A stretch of 64,000 bases of DNA, from positions 186,001-250,000 of the forward strand of contig NW_008805074.1 of NCBI RefSeq assembly GCF_000004825.1. Reading direction: 5' to 3'. Positions 12,861-26,222 of the stretch are shown piece after piece; position 1 is the stretch's first letter; each line of letters opens with the position of its first letter. The stretch is from Heterostelium album PN500 (taxonomy: Eukaryota; Evosea; Eumycetozoa; Acytosteliales; Acytosteliaceae). Made by a program: the position numbers and the translations under genes. The notes under the pieces were generated by a model. The model worked only from the letters and a program-made list of their open reading frames with translations. It was not told the DNA's origin and made no database searches.

Positions 12861-13549
12861 TCTGTTTTAATGTGATTCATACAAACAACAGTGTACAAGT
12901 TAATTTAAACTTTTCTCTTTTCTGACTATCATTAGAGAAATAAGAAGGACATTAAGGAAGTCAGAGGAAACAATCTATTATATTGTTAAGCAAAATAAAA
13001 AATTGTTATCTTTATAACCAGTACTTGAACAAATTATTAAGAAAGAAATTAAATTTTTTTTAAAAATTAATTCACCTTGTAAAGCAAGCTTAGGAAAGTG
13101 GTTAAATCCGCTAGACTCAAGTTCTAGTCCGCAAGGTTCGGGAGTTCGAATCTCCCAGCTTGCACAACATTTTTACACTGTTCTTACCGCATGCGGACGG
13201 AAGTTTCAACTAAAACTGTAAAGTTTTTGTTCCCTTTTAATTGGAACCTCCTCTTTTTTTTTTTAAATAAAAAACTAAAGTTTCTATAACTTAGATTACA
13301 ACTAAATACAATTGTAAAACCAAATTGGATGTATAAGTTATATTTCACGATAAAATGTAGTTGTTTATTTATTTTTACACAGACTAATATTAACTCTTGA
13401 GAATTTTTAATTAACTCAGCTCAATGGGTCATTTTTGTTTTTTGTCATTTTTAAATACAAATTTCAATTTCTTCTTCGCCATCCTTTGACTACCCACAAC
13501 TTTTTTTACTTAAATTTATAATTGTCTTTTAAAGACTCTTTTTAAAGTT
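12861..13549. other. intergenic between FNIP genes, holds a tRNA
   Basis: Apart from the tRNA at 13084-13164 I see no gene in this AT-rich spacer. No retrotransposon end is visible on either side of the tRNA, although tRNA flanks are common insertion sites in dictyostelids. Confidence 0.6.
13084..13164 (+). tRNA. tRNA-Leu (anticodon CAA)
   Basis: The 81-nt gene folds as a class II tRNA. The 7-bp acceptor stem is GCAAGCT/AGCTTGC with discriminator A. The anticodon stem is CTAGA/TCTAG around the loop CTCAAGT, giving anticodon CAA. There is a short extra arm, and the T-stem is GGGAG/CTCCC around TTCGAAT. Internal A-box (TAGGAAAGTGG) and B-box (GAGTTCGAATC) sequences for RNA polymerase III are present, and a T5 run ends the unit at about 13170. 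No intron and no encoded CCA. It decodes UUG. Confidence 0.95.
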
Positions 13550-15213
13550 TTATTTTAATTTAATTAAAAACTTATTTAAAAGTTGTGATTGGTTGATGAA
13601 TGCTCCAATGAATCGATTGTTTGATTGACCAAAGACTAGATAGTTGGAGCTATCAAGTTTTCTTACAAAGATTCGATCATTTATCTGTTTGAAACAGATG
13701 TTTGAAAGATCTCTGGGAATTAATATATCGGTTGTTGGAATTGTAAGAGGATTTACTAGCTCTGGAAGACTGCAAAAGGATGTTCCAATGTCATCTCTAA
13801 TTACTAGCGATTCAAGTGTATTTGGTATAAAGTCAAAGCGGTTATACTTTGTATTGTTTTCGATTTTAACAACTTTAACTGAAGCTGGTATCTCACTTTG
13901 AATTAATATCTCGGCCATACAATAGTCAAAGCTTAGAACTTTAATAGCATTTGGTATATCTCTTAATAACTCTTGACCTTCGTATTCATCTCTAAATGCA
14001 AGATGTAAGTGATCGACCTTGATATTCTCAAGAGAATCCAGTATGAATCCACCGATTTTGAGAGTTTCGAAATGATAGATCGATCGATCATTGAATATCT
14101 CATCGATATCATATTGTGCACAGGTAATATCGAGATATTTGATTGTTGGAGGCATCGTTGATTTCAAATGAATGTCATCAAAGATAATTAACTTTGTTAC
14201 GGAGGCAGGGATGACTTGTAAATCTAAAATAGATTGATGGTTACTTGGTGAGTGACGAACAGTCAATGATTTTAGATTGCAATATGATTTGAACAATGGT
14301 GAGGTAATCCATGAGAATGGTACACCCATAAATGTATGAACGGTAGTAGGTAGTATACCTTCGATGAACTCTGAGGAATGTCCAGTGTAACGGAACACTT
14401 CAAGAGCTGGAGGTAACGATCCAACTTTTAGATCCTGTTTGTCGAACCAAGAGGTACCAGTCATTTTAAGAACTTTCAATGACGTTGGTAATACACCTGG
14501 TTCAAGTGGTTGATTATACACCTGTCCAAGTGTTAGTTTCTCCAGTTTATTTGGTAGGATACCATGCTTGATTATTTGGTTAAACTTGAATCCAAATCTA
14601 AGTTTCCTTAGATTTGGAGGAAGAAAACCTGGCTCCAGTGGTTCATTAAATTGTGGATCGAATTCTAGCGATATTAAATTCGATGGCAGTTGATATCTCA
14701 GTGTTTGACACGCTACCAGTTTGACTACATTGGAATTAGCTATCAATTGATAGAGTTTCTCTGAAATCGATTGATTAACTTCTAGTTTTCCTGAAAAGTC
14801 GGAATCATAGTCTACTTGAATTACATTTGAATCTATTTTATCAATATTCATTTGTTTATCTAAAAAAAATAATAATTATTATACTAATTGATCATTGTAT
14901 TCTATTTCTTTTATTTACCATATAATAATGTACAATTTGTTTTTTGATTGAAGGAGTTGATTAAAATTGATTTGTATGAATTTAAATAGATTTCCTTTGT
15001 ATTATCTTTATGGATAGAGTTGATAAATCTTGTATTAAATGTAAGATATTTATTTCTTTCATTGTATAATCTTTTACAAACTAAACTTAAACAAATTCTA
15101 TCTATGTTATCACGCAATCTATCAGTAATCTTTGTCAATAACAGGTGAGATAGATTTACAAATAAATTTGCATCATTATCGTTTTTATTATTATTATTAT
15201 TATTATTATTCAT
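13550..15213 (-). CDS. F-box and FNIP-repeat protein, copy 2
   Basis: Two exons, 15213-14919 and 14859-13550 (intron 59 nt), giving 534 aa. It starts with an Asn tract, followed by an F-box-like segment (LSHLLLTKITDRLRDNIDRI, then SLVCKRLY) and FNIP repeats (for example LPPNLRKLRFGFKFNQIIKH, repeated at about 22-residue spacing). The repeats are clear from about residue 155 to 250 and become divergent towards the C-terminus. Paralogue of the copy at 11200-12860: both end in a matching tail (GAFIsxS motif, then Lys/Leu-rich) and both have one intron directly after the F-box. Family-level role as an SCF adaptor is an inference. Confidence 0.85.
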
Positions 15214-15831
15214 ATTCTATTTCTGCCTATCTAAAGATAGTTTTTGTTTATAAACATATCAAAGGATTTCAAATAAAATCTACAATCTTGTTTGGTTTTT
15301 TTTTTTACATTTGATTTAAATTTTGAAATGAATGAAATAAAATATCTTTACAAGAAATGTTGTTATTATAATTATCAAGCAATTCTTAAGTGTACACTTT
15401 GCTTATTGTAAAGATTTAGTTGAAAAATTCGTGACAATGATCGGTTTCAGAAAGAGTTAAGAATTTGGAACAAAGTCCAGAATTTTAAGATTTGATAGTA
15501 ATTTTTTGATCTTTGCACTCATAATTTAATATTTATATTTCTTTTTATCTATTTTCAATTTTAAATAGAAAAGTTTTGATTAGTCAAATTATTAAATAAT
15601 TGTAGTCTTCCAACACTAAAACTATCGAGAAGACTAGGTTGTAACGTCCCCGCAAACACTATTTTTATGATCTTCTCATTCATTTAGACCAGTAATTACT
15701 TAATAGAGAACTACCAAATTTTATTTCATGCTAACCTATAAAAAAATAAAATAAATAAAACAAAATAATAGATACACTTCACTTTTGGAAAATCGCATTC
15801 TACTATTTTATTACAAGATTCTATAATTTAT
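15214..15831. other. intergenic, no gene seen
   Basis: AT-rich spacer between the start of the second FNIP gene and the stop of the exosome gene. I see no coding exon or structured RNA. Confidence 0.5.
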
Positions 15832-16775
15832 TCATTGATTTAATGATTGATCCATTGATTTTATAATCTGAAGTCCAACTTGTTTTGCAACGTTTATCAT
15901 TTGATTAACTGTATTTGCATCTAAACCATTCATTCCACCTTTTTGAATACTACATATATTACTCTTCTTGTTTATACCTATAGTTAATCTTGCTTCCATA
16001 CATAACTCCTCCTCTAAAGTACTATCTATTAAAAATTGTGTTCCAACCTTTTTTATGTTGTTGTTTAAACAAAGTATTGTTTTTGGATTAGTTAAATTGA
16101 ACATAAACTTATATATTTATATATTATAGTTAATATTAATTGATTGATTCATACCTTTGTTAATGTTACACATATTGGTACATTCTCAATTGATAAAGAT
16201 TGATAGGTATCGGAATCTTCCGAAACTTCGAATTCAATTTGTTCATGTTCACCCTGTACCACTTTGATGGTTGGTAGTCTTGTATTAAAAAGTGCCGCTC
16301 TAGTTACAATCGAGAGCGCGTCAAACAGATTACCATCGCTATCCAAAACCGTTGCATCTATATGAAGATTCCAACAGTATCGACCGGGTACGATAACCAA
16401 TGACTCTAAATCCAGCGAGTTTTCCAACATTCTCTCCAGCTGCTTGGCCAACTCTATATTCAATTGCTCTGCACCCTTACCTTCAAACTCTGGCGATGCA
16501 GAAGGGCAGCATTCCACCGAGTAATTTAAAACACCGCTGTTTGGTTTGTCGGTAGTTGGTGCACCTATATCCGCTTTGATACCAACGAGTACATGTGTAT
16601 TCGACAGTAGTATTCTTGCAGAACCACAAGCATGTGCAATCTCACCGACATCCAACTCAAAGTGTCTGTAATCCAATCGAGATCTCCCATCTGATCTAAC
16701 ACCACATTCTACACCTTGTTTAATAAAATATATTTCACTAGGTGATATCTTTTGAATAATATTTATTTGATTCAT
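15832..16775 (-). CDS. exosc7: Exosome complex subunit RRP42/EXOSC7 (RNase PH-like)
   Basis: Two exons, 16775-16155 and 16107-15832 (intron 47 nt), giving 298 aa, close to the human EXOSC7 length. It opens with the typical SDGRSRLDYRHFEL, then GSARILLSNTHVLVGIKADI, SPEFEGKG, and a GNLFDALSIVTRAALFNTRLP block characteristic of the Rrp42 branch. The second exon carries the second half of the C-terminal RNase PH subdomain (TILCLNNN and GGMNGLDANTVNQM). In eukaryotes this subunit is a catalytically inactive part of the six-membered ring of the RNA exosome, in nucleus and cytoplasm, for 3'-5' RNA processing and decay. The gene is followed closely by the start-distal end of the DhkG-like gene on the same strand. 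Confidence 0.9.
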
Positions 16776-16944
16776 CTATATATATATATTGATATAATTA
16801 TATATGATTATCATATAATTAAATTAAATGATTTGAATTAAAAATGATCAAATCTTCATTCGACTATTTTTGTCGTTTTTTTTTTGTTTGTAATTTTTTT
16901 TTAATTTTTATTTGTTTTTTTTTTTTTTTTTGCGTGCAATAGTA

Positions 16945-19900
16945 TTATTTGATATAAAGGTTTTGTAGATACTTTCTAACCATTCCTTCTAAATCCTTTT
17001 GTTTGAGTGGTTTACAGAAATAATCATCACAACCAGCTTGTAGACATGCCTCTCGCTGTCCTCCCATGGCATTGGCGGTCATTGCTACGATTGGGGTATG
17101 CTTGAATGTTCCTTCTGATTTACGTATTCTGCTTGTTGCTTCGTAGCCATCCATGATTGGCATTTGTATGTCCATCAGTATCAGATCGTAGTCAATGTTT
17201 GATGCTTTCTCTACACCTTCGGCACCGTTCGATGCCAGATCCAAACTGGTGATACCCATCTTTTGTAGCATCTTAAAGAGTATATTGGAATTGACTTCGT
17301 TGTCCTCTATCACCAGTATCTGTGGTGCTCGACGATGTGGTGAAATAGTAGGTGATCTCCTAAAGGGTGGAGAGATGACACCGTTTTTCGTTGGTGATAG
17401 ATTCTTTGATTGCGTTGGTGGGAATGATTTCTCTTTCTCTTGATATTGTTTCATCACCACAGCTGATTGTTGTTGATGTTGTTGCTGTTGTTGCTGTTGT
17501 TGTTGGAGGTCTAACCACAGACTTTTCATCTCGTTATAGTCGTCGGCGTTAATACTTCGAATGAGTTGTGGTGATTTCATCAATCTCTTAGTATACTTGA
17601 GTGTCGATGGTGATGTTATTTGATAGCTTTCGATAATCTTGATAATATTATTGAGTAGACTGTCTCTCTTGATGGGTCTGTTCACCAGTAGAATACCGGA
17701 TTCCTGGAGTATTGAACGTGAGCTGGTCAAAGCCAATTGCGTGATCACAATGAAATCGAATCGATTTCTATTTCCTCCACCTATTTCCACTACCTTGTGG
17801 TACTTCTCTTTGATTTGCTGGATACTTTCAATCAAACTCAACACCTGATCTTCGTTGTAGTTGAGCGGAAGTCCAATGATAACGATGTTGTTGTTCTTGA
17901 TAAGTATTTCATCCATTGAGAGATACTGTGAGAGATTGGTGTTTGTAAAAGTACTACTTCCAGAGATGACACCGAACGATTCAATGATTTGTTCTATTTG
18001 ATTACGTATCATAGTGTTGTCTTCGAGAATGATAACATTGGTATCTTCCTGGTGGAGAAGCAATTCCTTATTGGGTATGACTTCTTCTCTCGGGGGTTTC
18101 GACAGATCGATAGTAAAGTGGAATATCGAACCTTCACCGATCTTACTTCTTATTCCGATGTGTCCACCCATCAGTTCGACGAGCTGCTTGCAAATGCTGA
18201 GTCCAAGTCCACTTCCATCGTATGCTCTATTCACTCCGGTATCGAGTTGAGAGAATCGCTGGAACAGCTTATCGAAATCCTTTGGTTTAATGCCAATGCC
18301 AGAGTCGGTCACTTCGATCTGAGTAGAGTATGAAGTATTGTTGAGATTCGGTGAAACTGATACCTTGATAAACACTTCACCTTTACTGGTAAACTTGATG
18401 GCGTTCGAGAGTAGATTCACTAGAATCTGACGGAGCAGATTGACGTCGCCAATCACTGGGATAGACGACGAGCATGGAGTACTGTAGAGACCAACCATCA
18501 AACCTTTTTGGTGTGCATTTGGAGCGATGGCACCAATTGAATCCTCCAAGAATGAAACTAAATTGAATATCGATAGATTGAGTACTGTTTTACCTTGTTC
18601 CACCTTGGAGAGATCCAGAATGTTATTAACCATAAACAAGAGCGACTCTGATGATTGTTGACTGATGTTTAACAGTTCCTTTTGGTCGGTTGTCAACGGG
18701 AATTCCTTTAGAAGTTCCAATGATCCAATGATATGGTTGAGTGGAGTTCTCATTTCATGCGACATATTTGAAATGAAGTCGGATTTCGCTTTGTTTGCCT
18801 TTTCCGCTTCTTCTTTGGCGAGGAATGCCTGATTTGCCAAGTGGTTAGACTGGAGGAATAGCCGAGCATTCTGGAATGACACTGCAATCTGAGTGGACAG
18901 TAGATTGAGAACCTCAAGACGATTCGCTGTAAATGCTCCGGTGGTGAAATTATTCTCCAGATAGAGCATCGATACCAATTTACCTTGATGGACAATCGGT
19001 AACACCAAAATGGATTTCGGGTTCTGTAGTTTCACATAGTTGTCGTCACAGAATGTCTTTTCCTCGGATGCATTTGCAATGAGCAGCGGACACTGTGTTC
19101 TTCTGACATAGTTTATCATTGAAACACAGAGGTTCCATGTTCCATCGTCACGAATCGCTTTGTTGAAACTCTCGTTTTGTGAGCAACTCTTCAAGATTGG
19201 CGATATAATGGCTGGACTGTTTTCAGCCATCACCGAGTTTTGTTGAACCAGTGTATTGTCGTCGGAACTCCTATTGCTGTTGATGTAGACCTCCACTGCT
19301 ACCTTCTCACCGGTGACACAGGCCGATGCAGCAACATTCAGCTCACCAAACATATTGTTGTTGTTTGGGAACAGCTCTTTGTTACTGTCCTCCAGCAACA
19401 GCAGAAATCCTCTGGATGCACCGGCATTTCTTATTACCACTTTCATCAAGCGCTTTAGTAGTCGGTCGTAATAGATTTCCTCTGCCAGAGAATGAGAAAC
19501 AGTGATGACTGAACATAGATCGAAAGCATCGACCTGTGGATATTTAATGATGTTTTTGTTGCTGGTGCCATGAATTGAACTTCCACCGACATCTTGTGAT
19601 CTTCTTCGAATGGAGAGTCGTGGTTCGATGTTGGTTGGACAGCTGTCATTCTGTAGGAAGTGTTTGGTGCCTTGTGAGATTGGTGCCCTACCAGAGATGG
19701 GATTAAGAATCGATGGGAATTCGATTTCCAGTAGGGTCGACTTGACGTTGGCACCCCACATTGAATAGCAGTGTTGCGCCTCCAGGAGATAGGCACGCGC
19801 CACCGCCATCTTCTTCAGCGACACATACATTCTGCCGGCCAACTCATTCGCCAGCGCTTCAAACTGTACGTACTTGTGAGTTTGAGCAGCGGATACCGCT

Positions 19901-22900
19901 TCATTAAACAACTCCATCGCATCGATATATCGCTTGGAAACTCTTGCCAACTCTGCCTTGACAATGTAGACCATCAAACCAAAGTTCTCAAAGCTGTGTG
20001 CAGCGAATATCTCCAGCCGCTCCAGACAATGCGATACAATGTCGAGTTTTTCTATTCTCTCTGCTTCGTCGTAACCCTCAAACAATGCCATTATCGTCAA
20101 ACACTTGAAACAATAGTAAGATGCCATTGGACTGTGCGCATAGATACCCATTATGTATCGCTCGGTCATTAGTGCAGCGCGCCAAGCACGATCGTATTGT
20201 CCGAGGATATAGAATCCCTGCAGTCTGAAAACATAGTGAAATCCCTTTGGACATTCGATTTCAATGGTGTCGAGATCGGCTTCGAACGATGCCTCGTCCC
20301 ACTCCTTGACGGATTCATCCTCCAGACTCTCTTGTCCAACGAATTCCAGCAGCAGTTGCTGCAGCGATTGTGCGATTCTCAACATTGGCACAAAGTTGTA
20401 TTGCTCAATGAAAGCTTTGTATTTTTTGCAGAGTGCATAGATCTCCACAAGTGGATGTCCAGCCAGAATGCTTTGGAACAGCAAGTGTACACTGCTGTAG
20501 CAACCGTATCCCATATCACCGGATTCTATTGCTTCGAGGAATGCCTGCTTAATCAGCGTACCATTGGTAGACATGTGTGCTTTCCAGTGATTAATAAAGT
20601 TACCAAACAACAATGTAACTTTGCCTTTGGTCGACGGTTCGTTGTGGATTTCCTTGAGCTCCATTGCTAGTTTGCCAACTTCATAGCCGACTTGAAAATC
20701 ATCGAATCTTCCCACACAAACCATGATGCCAAACATAACTAAACCAACTGAACTCCACGAGGAACATCCATCAGTGATGGAAATATCAGCGAGTTTGAGC
20801 AGAATTGAACTGAGAAGTGCAATATTAGTGAAGAAAAGCGGAGCTATCATGATACCAATCACCTTTACACAGACACAAGTTGTTGGAGGTGGTACAGTTT
20901 TGACATTCAACAAATCGAGGAATGATCTTCCACCCAACTTTAGCTTGATCTCTTCGTATTCCCTGCGTAGTGATGCTTCGGTGGGTTTTCTTTCGATTAG
21001 GATGTCTTGTGAATTCAAGTATTCCAATCCTTTCTCAACGCAGTCGTTGAACTTTGATAGCAGGGTGTATTGTTGAATCTTCAGTGCTATCGCTTCACCT
21101 TTATCTTCGGAATTGGTTGATCTCTCGATGACCATTTCCAGTATTCTCTCTGATTCATCGATATTTCCACACATAAACTCACACTCTGATTTCTCAAAGA
21201 AAATTTCATAGGTCGTGCGATAGTGTTCCGTCCAACAACTCTCCAGATTCATTGTTTTCACAGCGCAATCCAAATAGCAATTGGCAATAGAATAGGCGGC
21301 AGACAACTTTGCTTTCTTACCGGCTTGATAATTTAGTTTCGATAAAGATAGTTTTCACTACTTTCAACAACCACTAAAAAGAAAAGATAATAAGAAACAA
21401 AGGAATTAGATTGATTGATGTTGCTTTTGTTTTTAAGTAATCTATTGTATACATACAATCTATTCCAACATTATATTGATTTACAATATCGAATATGTTT
21501 GAAGTTTGTTGATCTTTCAATGCTGATTGATATAGTAATCTACCGATATTCAAGTGTATCTCTTTCTTGTCTTTACCCAAGAACACAAGTGAATAGGCAG
21601 CCTGTTGAACTCTGTCGTGAACAAATCTATACTTTTTGTCCTCGGTATTCATAATGAGATCTTGTGCTATGATTGGTGTAAGTAGCTTCAAAGTCTCTTC
21701 GGGTGAACACTCTGCTACGATCGATAGCATATCCAATTCAAATATATTACCAATACAAGATGCCAATTGTAATACTCTTTGTGATTCTAAACCTAATTGT
21801 TGTAAATTACTAAATAATAATAATAATTAGTATATATATGAATGAATGAATGAATAGATATAGTTATAACTATTGATATTTACCCAACCATAAACTCAAC
21901 AACATTATCAGTAAATTGTCTTTTTTGTATTTTAGTGATATCCCATTTCCAACTATCGACATTGACATCGAAATAGAGTAGATCTTCATTGAACAGTGTC
22001 TTTAGGAACTGAATGGTGAAGAAAGGATTACCATGGGTCTTTGAGAGTACCACCTCTGACAGTGAAACAGTTTCTTTCGGTAATTTGTGTAGTGATGTCG
22101 ATACCATCAGATTGACATCGCTCAAATCGAGTGCTTTCAAATTGATCTTTGTTATAGGTATTCTAATAGAGTCATCGTTGATCAACAATTCAATAGATTT
22201 CGCACTGATCGGTTCATTCTCTCTGAAAGCACCAATGATCAACAAGTATTTCAAATTATTATTATCCAACAACAACCTAATTAATCTACAAGATGCTTCA
22301 TCTGCACGCTAAGTAAATGATAATAATAATATTAGTTTCATTTGTGTTTATGGATATGCTATTGGTTATTGATTATAATAATTCTACATACTTGTAAATC
22401 ATCTAAAAATAGAATTAAAGGATGTCCTTCCTCTGAGAAGACACGTAGAAAATCTTTGAATACCAGATCGAATCTGTTTTGTGATTCGGAGGGTGGAAGT
22501 GATGGCACCGGTGGATAGGATCCAACGATTAGCTCGAGTGCTGGCATGACGTCGACGATAACACCGATGTTGGGACCGAGTGCTCGGTGAAGTTTCTCTT
22601 TGTAGAATGCCAACTCCATCGGACTCAATACCAACACTAGATGTATCAGTTCATTCAACGCTTCGATGATTGCACTATAAGGAACACCTCTATTGTATTG
22701 ATCAAATTTACCAGAGATAAACCTGGGACCTGGTGGTGACTTTTTCTTTGCTGCGTTGATTAACGATGTTTTTCCTACACCTGAATGACCCGATACCAAT
22801 ATCAACTCTTTATTACCTTTACAAACTCTACCAATTGATACAAACTGTTTTGTTTTTTAACAAAAGCAATGTAAATATATAATCAAACCATAAAGTAATA

Positions 22901-24623
22901 GCTATTGTTTAAACTTACTATTGAATTTAATTCATTCTTTCTTGAATAGAGATCTGTTGGAATATGAGGACGATGCAATACGTCATATACACCCAATACA
23001 AAATCCTCAGTATTATAATTGGAACTAAGTTGAAATTTACATATCTCCAAATCTCTCTTTAGACCATATGCACTGTTATATCTCTCATCTGGTGATTTCT
23101 TTAATAATTTATCTACAATATTTGATATAACTAAATAAAATAAACAATAAAATTAGAATTGGTTGAAATAAACCCAAAAAAAAAAAACAACTTGCAACTT
23201 ACTAAATGGAACGTTTGGATTGATATCAGATACAAATGGTGCTTTCTTTGCGAAATGTGCATGTATCAATTCAGAGAGATCATTGGTTTGAAATGGTAAT
23301 CTACCTGTTAATAATTCGTAAAATGTAACTCCCAGAGAATATAGATCTATAATCAAGTTAGTTTGTTAGTTAGCTAGTTTGTTAAACAGTTGTTGTTGAT
23401 TATTAAATTGCTTACCTGCTCTACAATCAACATTATGTTGAGTTCTACCGGTTTCCTCTGGTGGTGAATAATAATAGGAGGTGGTGTTGTATCGTCCGAT
23501 TTCCGGATAGTTTTTGAGGTAGAGTAGTGAACTGTCGATCGATTGACTGTTCGGTACTTTCAATACTGAATACTGAAAGTTTGCCAGTCGAACACTGTTG
23601 TTGGAGTTGATGTAGATATTTGATGGTCGAACATCTCTGTGGATACATCCTCTGAGGTGTATTTCCTCGAGGATCGATGCCAGTTGAATGGCAATCGAGA
23701 TGAATGTGTTGAAATCGATATCTTGATACTTCAAATTCGATGAAAACAATGGACTTGCCGATTGTGGTGTCGCCTGTTTGATTGCCGGCGAGGAGTTGGG
23801 TGTGTGCGGTGAGAGTGAGAAAGTCTGCGGAATCTGGCTGCTGAGTGTCGCGGCCGCAGCAGCCGCAGCAGCAGCGACAGAAGTTGAGGAGGACGACGAT
23901 GACGAAGTCGATGAATTGGAGGAGGTGGAGGACGTTGAAAAATTGGAGGAGATCGCCGAGACAAAGTTTGGATTGTTGGCGGCGAGCGAAGTCGGTGTCG
24001 ACGGCCCGAGCGTCGAGTACACCGAGGTGAGCGGTTTGTATCCCTGATCCTCGAGGATGAATGCAAATATGTTGCCGAGCTCGGTTTGTGCGCGTATCAC
24101 TCGCATGACACCGTCGATGTTGCTGAGATACGAGAGTATTGCATACTCACGTTGGAAGAGCGATACCACCTCGACCGATGGATACTTGATGTTGATGATC
24201 TTCAAGAGTACTTTCTGATTGGAAAACAATGCTTCATTCGGTTTCAGTAGACTGTTGGGTGAAGACAGTGAAATCGGTTGCACAAATGACGTCGAGCCAA
24301 TCGAAGAGAATGACGATGACAATGACGAACTCGATGAGTGATTAGAATGAGTCGATCCAACACTCGATGCTCTTTCCTCTGGTATTGATTCAATCGATAG
24401 TTTCGCTGGAGTTGGACTACTATTATTACTACTATTACTACTTGTTGATAATATATTTACTACATTATTTATTTTATTTGATTCTATTACTATATTATTA
24501 TTATTATTGTTTGTATTGCTATTATCATTACTTTCAATTGTTATTGTTTTTATATTATCTCTAGGTGAAATGATTGAATTTGATACATTTGTATTTGAAG
24601 ATAGAGAACTACTACTACTACTA

Positions 24624-24663
<40 letters not shown>

Positions 24664-25231
24664 TGATATTAAAATTATTGTTATTTGATTTAACACCAGG
24701 ATGATTATAGTTATAGTTATAATTATAATTATAGTTATGGATGTTTACACTTGTTGAATGATCTAGTTTGAATGGTGTTTTAATTGGATTTGTAAATATA
24801 TTGGTTGTCACTGTAGAGCTGGAGGATGAGGTTGTAGAGGTTGAAGGTACTGTTGTTGTTACTATAGATGTTGCGGTTGCTGATGTTGTTGGTGCTGCTA
24901 TTGATGATGTGGATGTTGGTGTTGACGTTGAAGATGATAATGAAGTTGTTGATAAATTGTTGGTAGTCGACGATGTTGTTGTTGTCGCAGCAACTGATGT
25001 AGATGATGAAGAACTACTAGAACTACTACTACTGCTACTGCTACTACTATTTATACTACTTTCAACTCTGTTATTACTGCTGTTGCTATGACTATTGATA
25101 GTATTATTCCAATTACCAAAAACATAACTCTGTTGGTTGAAATAGGTTGCGCTAAAAATAGAAAATATCTTTTCGTCCTGCAGTTTTTCGCCCAAGAAGA
25201 AATCCTGTAACCAACTTGCTGAATTATTCAT
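16945..25231 (-). CDS. dhkG: Hybrid histidine kinase with N-terminal pseudokinase, AAA ATPase, GAF, HK and receiver domains (DhkG-like)
   Basis: Predicted exons: 25231-23416, 23346-23203, 23130-22919, 22844-22392, 22308-21884, 21809-21457, and about 21373-16945; about 2,600 aa. Order: Ser/Thr/Asn-rich N-terminus; Ser/Thr kinase-like domain (CIHRDVRPSN, then ANFQ where DFG is expected, DLYSLGVTFYELLTGRLPF); P-loop ATPase (GHSGVGKTS, LFLDDLQ); helical TPR-like region; GAF domain; HisKA (MSHEMRTPLNH, His codon 18759-18757); HATPase (NLLSNAIKFT, DSGIGI, GSGLGL); a degenerate receiver (IIGLPLN lacks the Asp); and a canonical receiver (LMDIQMP, Asp codon 17172-17170). This is the layout of group X fungal kinases (Mak/Phk type) and of Dictyostelium DhkG. 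Predicted role: phosphorelay sensor. The junction at 21350-21340 has a reading-frame problem (see findings). The symbol is a homology guess. Confidence 0.82.
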
Positions 25232-26222
25232 CTTAAAATTGTTGTTATTGTTATTGTTTTCTTGTTATTTACAACAATTAAACAAACTATATATATATTT
25301 ATATAAAATAGGATTTGATTATACTCTATCTATAAATCTCATAAAATAGAACTACTACGATTACTATTGAAAATTATTAATAATAATAATAATAGTTTGA
25401 TATAGATATAAATGTAAATGTAAATGTAATGTAAATAATATAAATGTAATATAAGATTTGACAAGACAATCAAATCAATTTCAAACAATTCAAACAATTA
25501 AAATAAACAAAATACAAATATATTAACAATAACAAAAAATTGTTGTTGTTGTTGTTCTATTATTATATTAAAGTAATAAAATAATTTTAATATTAATAAA
25601 CAATACAAAACAAAAGCAAAACAAAACAAAAAAAGAAATAGACATGATATTATTTAACACTATATATAGTGAGAGTAGTAACAACCAGAGAGAAAGAAGT
25701 GTTAAAAATAAACCATGTTTTATTATTTATATGTGCACTATTGTTTTTATTCTATTTTTCTAAAGTTTTCTTTCAAACTATATTAATATGATGATAATAC
25801 ATCACATTTTTCTGATTTTGAAAAGTAAATAGTTCTGTGTGAGTGTATGTGTTGTTGTGTTGTTTGTGAAATGTGTGTGTGTTGTATGGGAGTATGTAGT
25901 AACACACCTACAAACAAAAAACTATTTTGGTGTGTGCTGACAACAACAATAACAATAACAACAACAACAACACCATATGTATCACTCTGTCTATATTAGT
26001 CAGTTTAAAAAAAAAACAACAATAAAAATAAAAACAAAATATATTAAATGATAAAGTTACAAACAATTAGGAGTCTTATGAATCTATCTACGTCCAAGAT
26101 AGATATTGTATAATGTATTCATTCATTTCATACAAATGAAAATAAGATGATAGATTGGGTGAGTGTCTATATAAACCTGTGTTTGTGTGTGTGATTTCAG
26201 ATTTATTTATTTAAAAAATGCG
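25232..26222. other. intergenic upstream of the hybrid kinase
   Basis: AT-rich, with TTG/CAA-type triplet runs near 25540 and 25950 and TG-rich stretches at 25840-25900. Nothing gene-like was found; it probably contains the promoter and leader of the hybrid kinase gene. Confidence 0.5.

Noticed and set aside
13000-13300. tRNA-targeting retrotransposon (TRE/DGLT type) next to tRNA-Leu
   Set aside because: Looked for ORF remnants, terminal repeats and A-tails on both sides; none visible.
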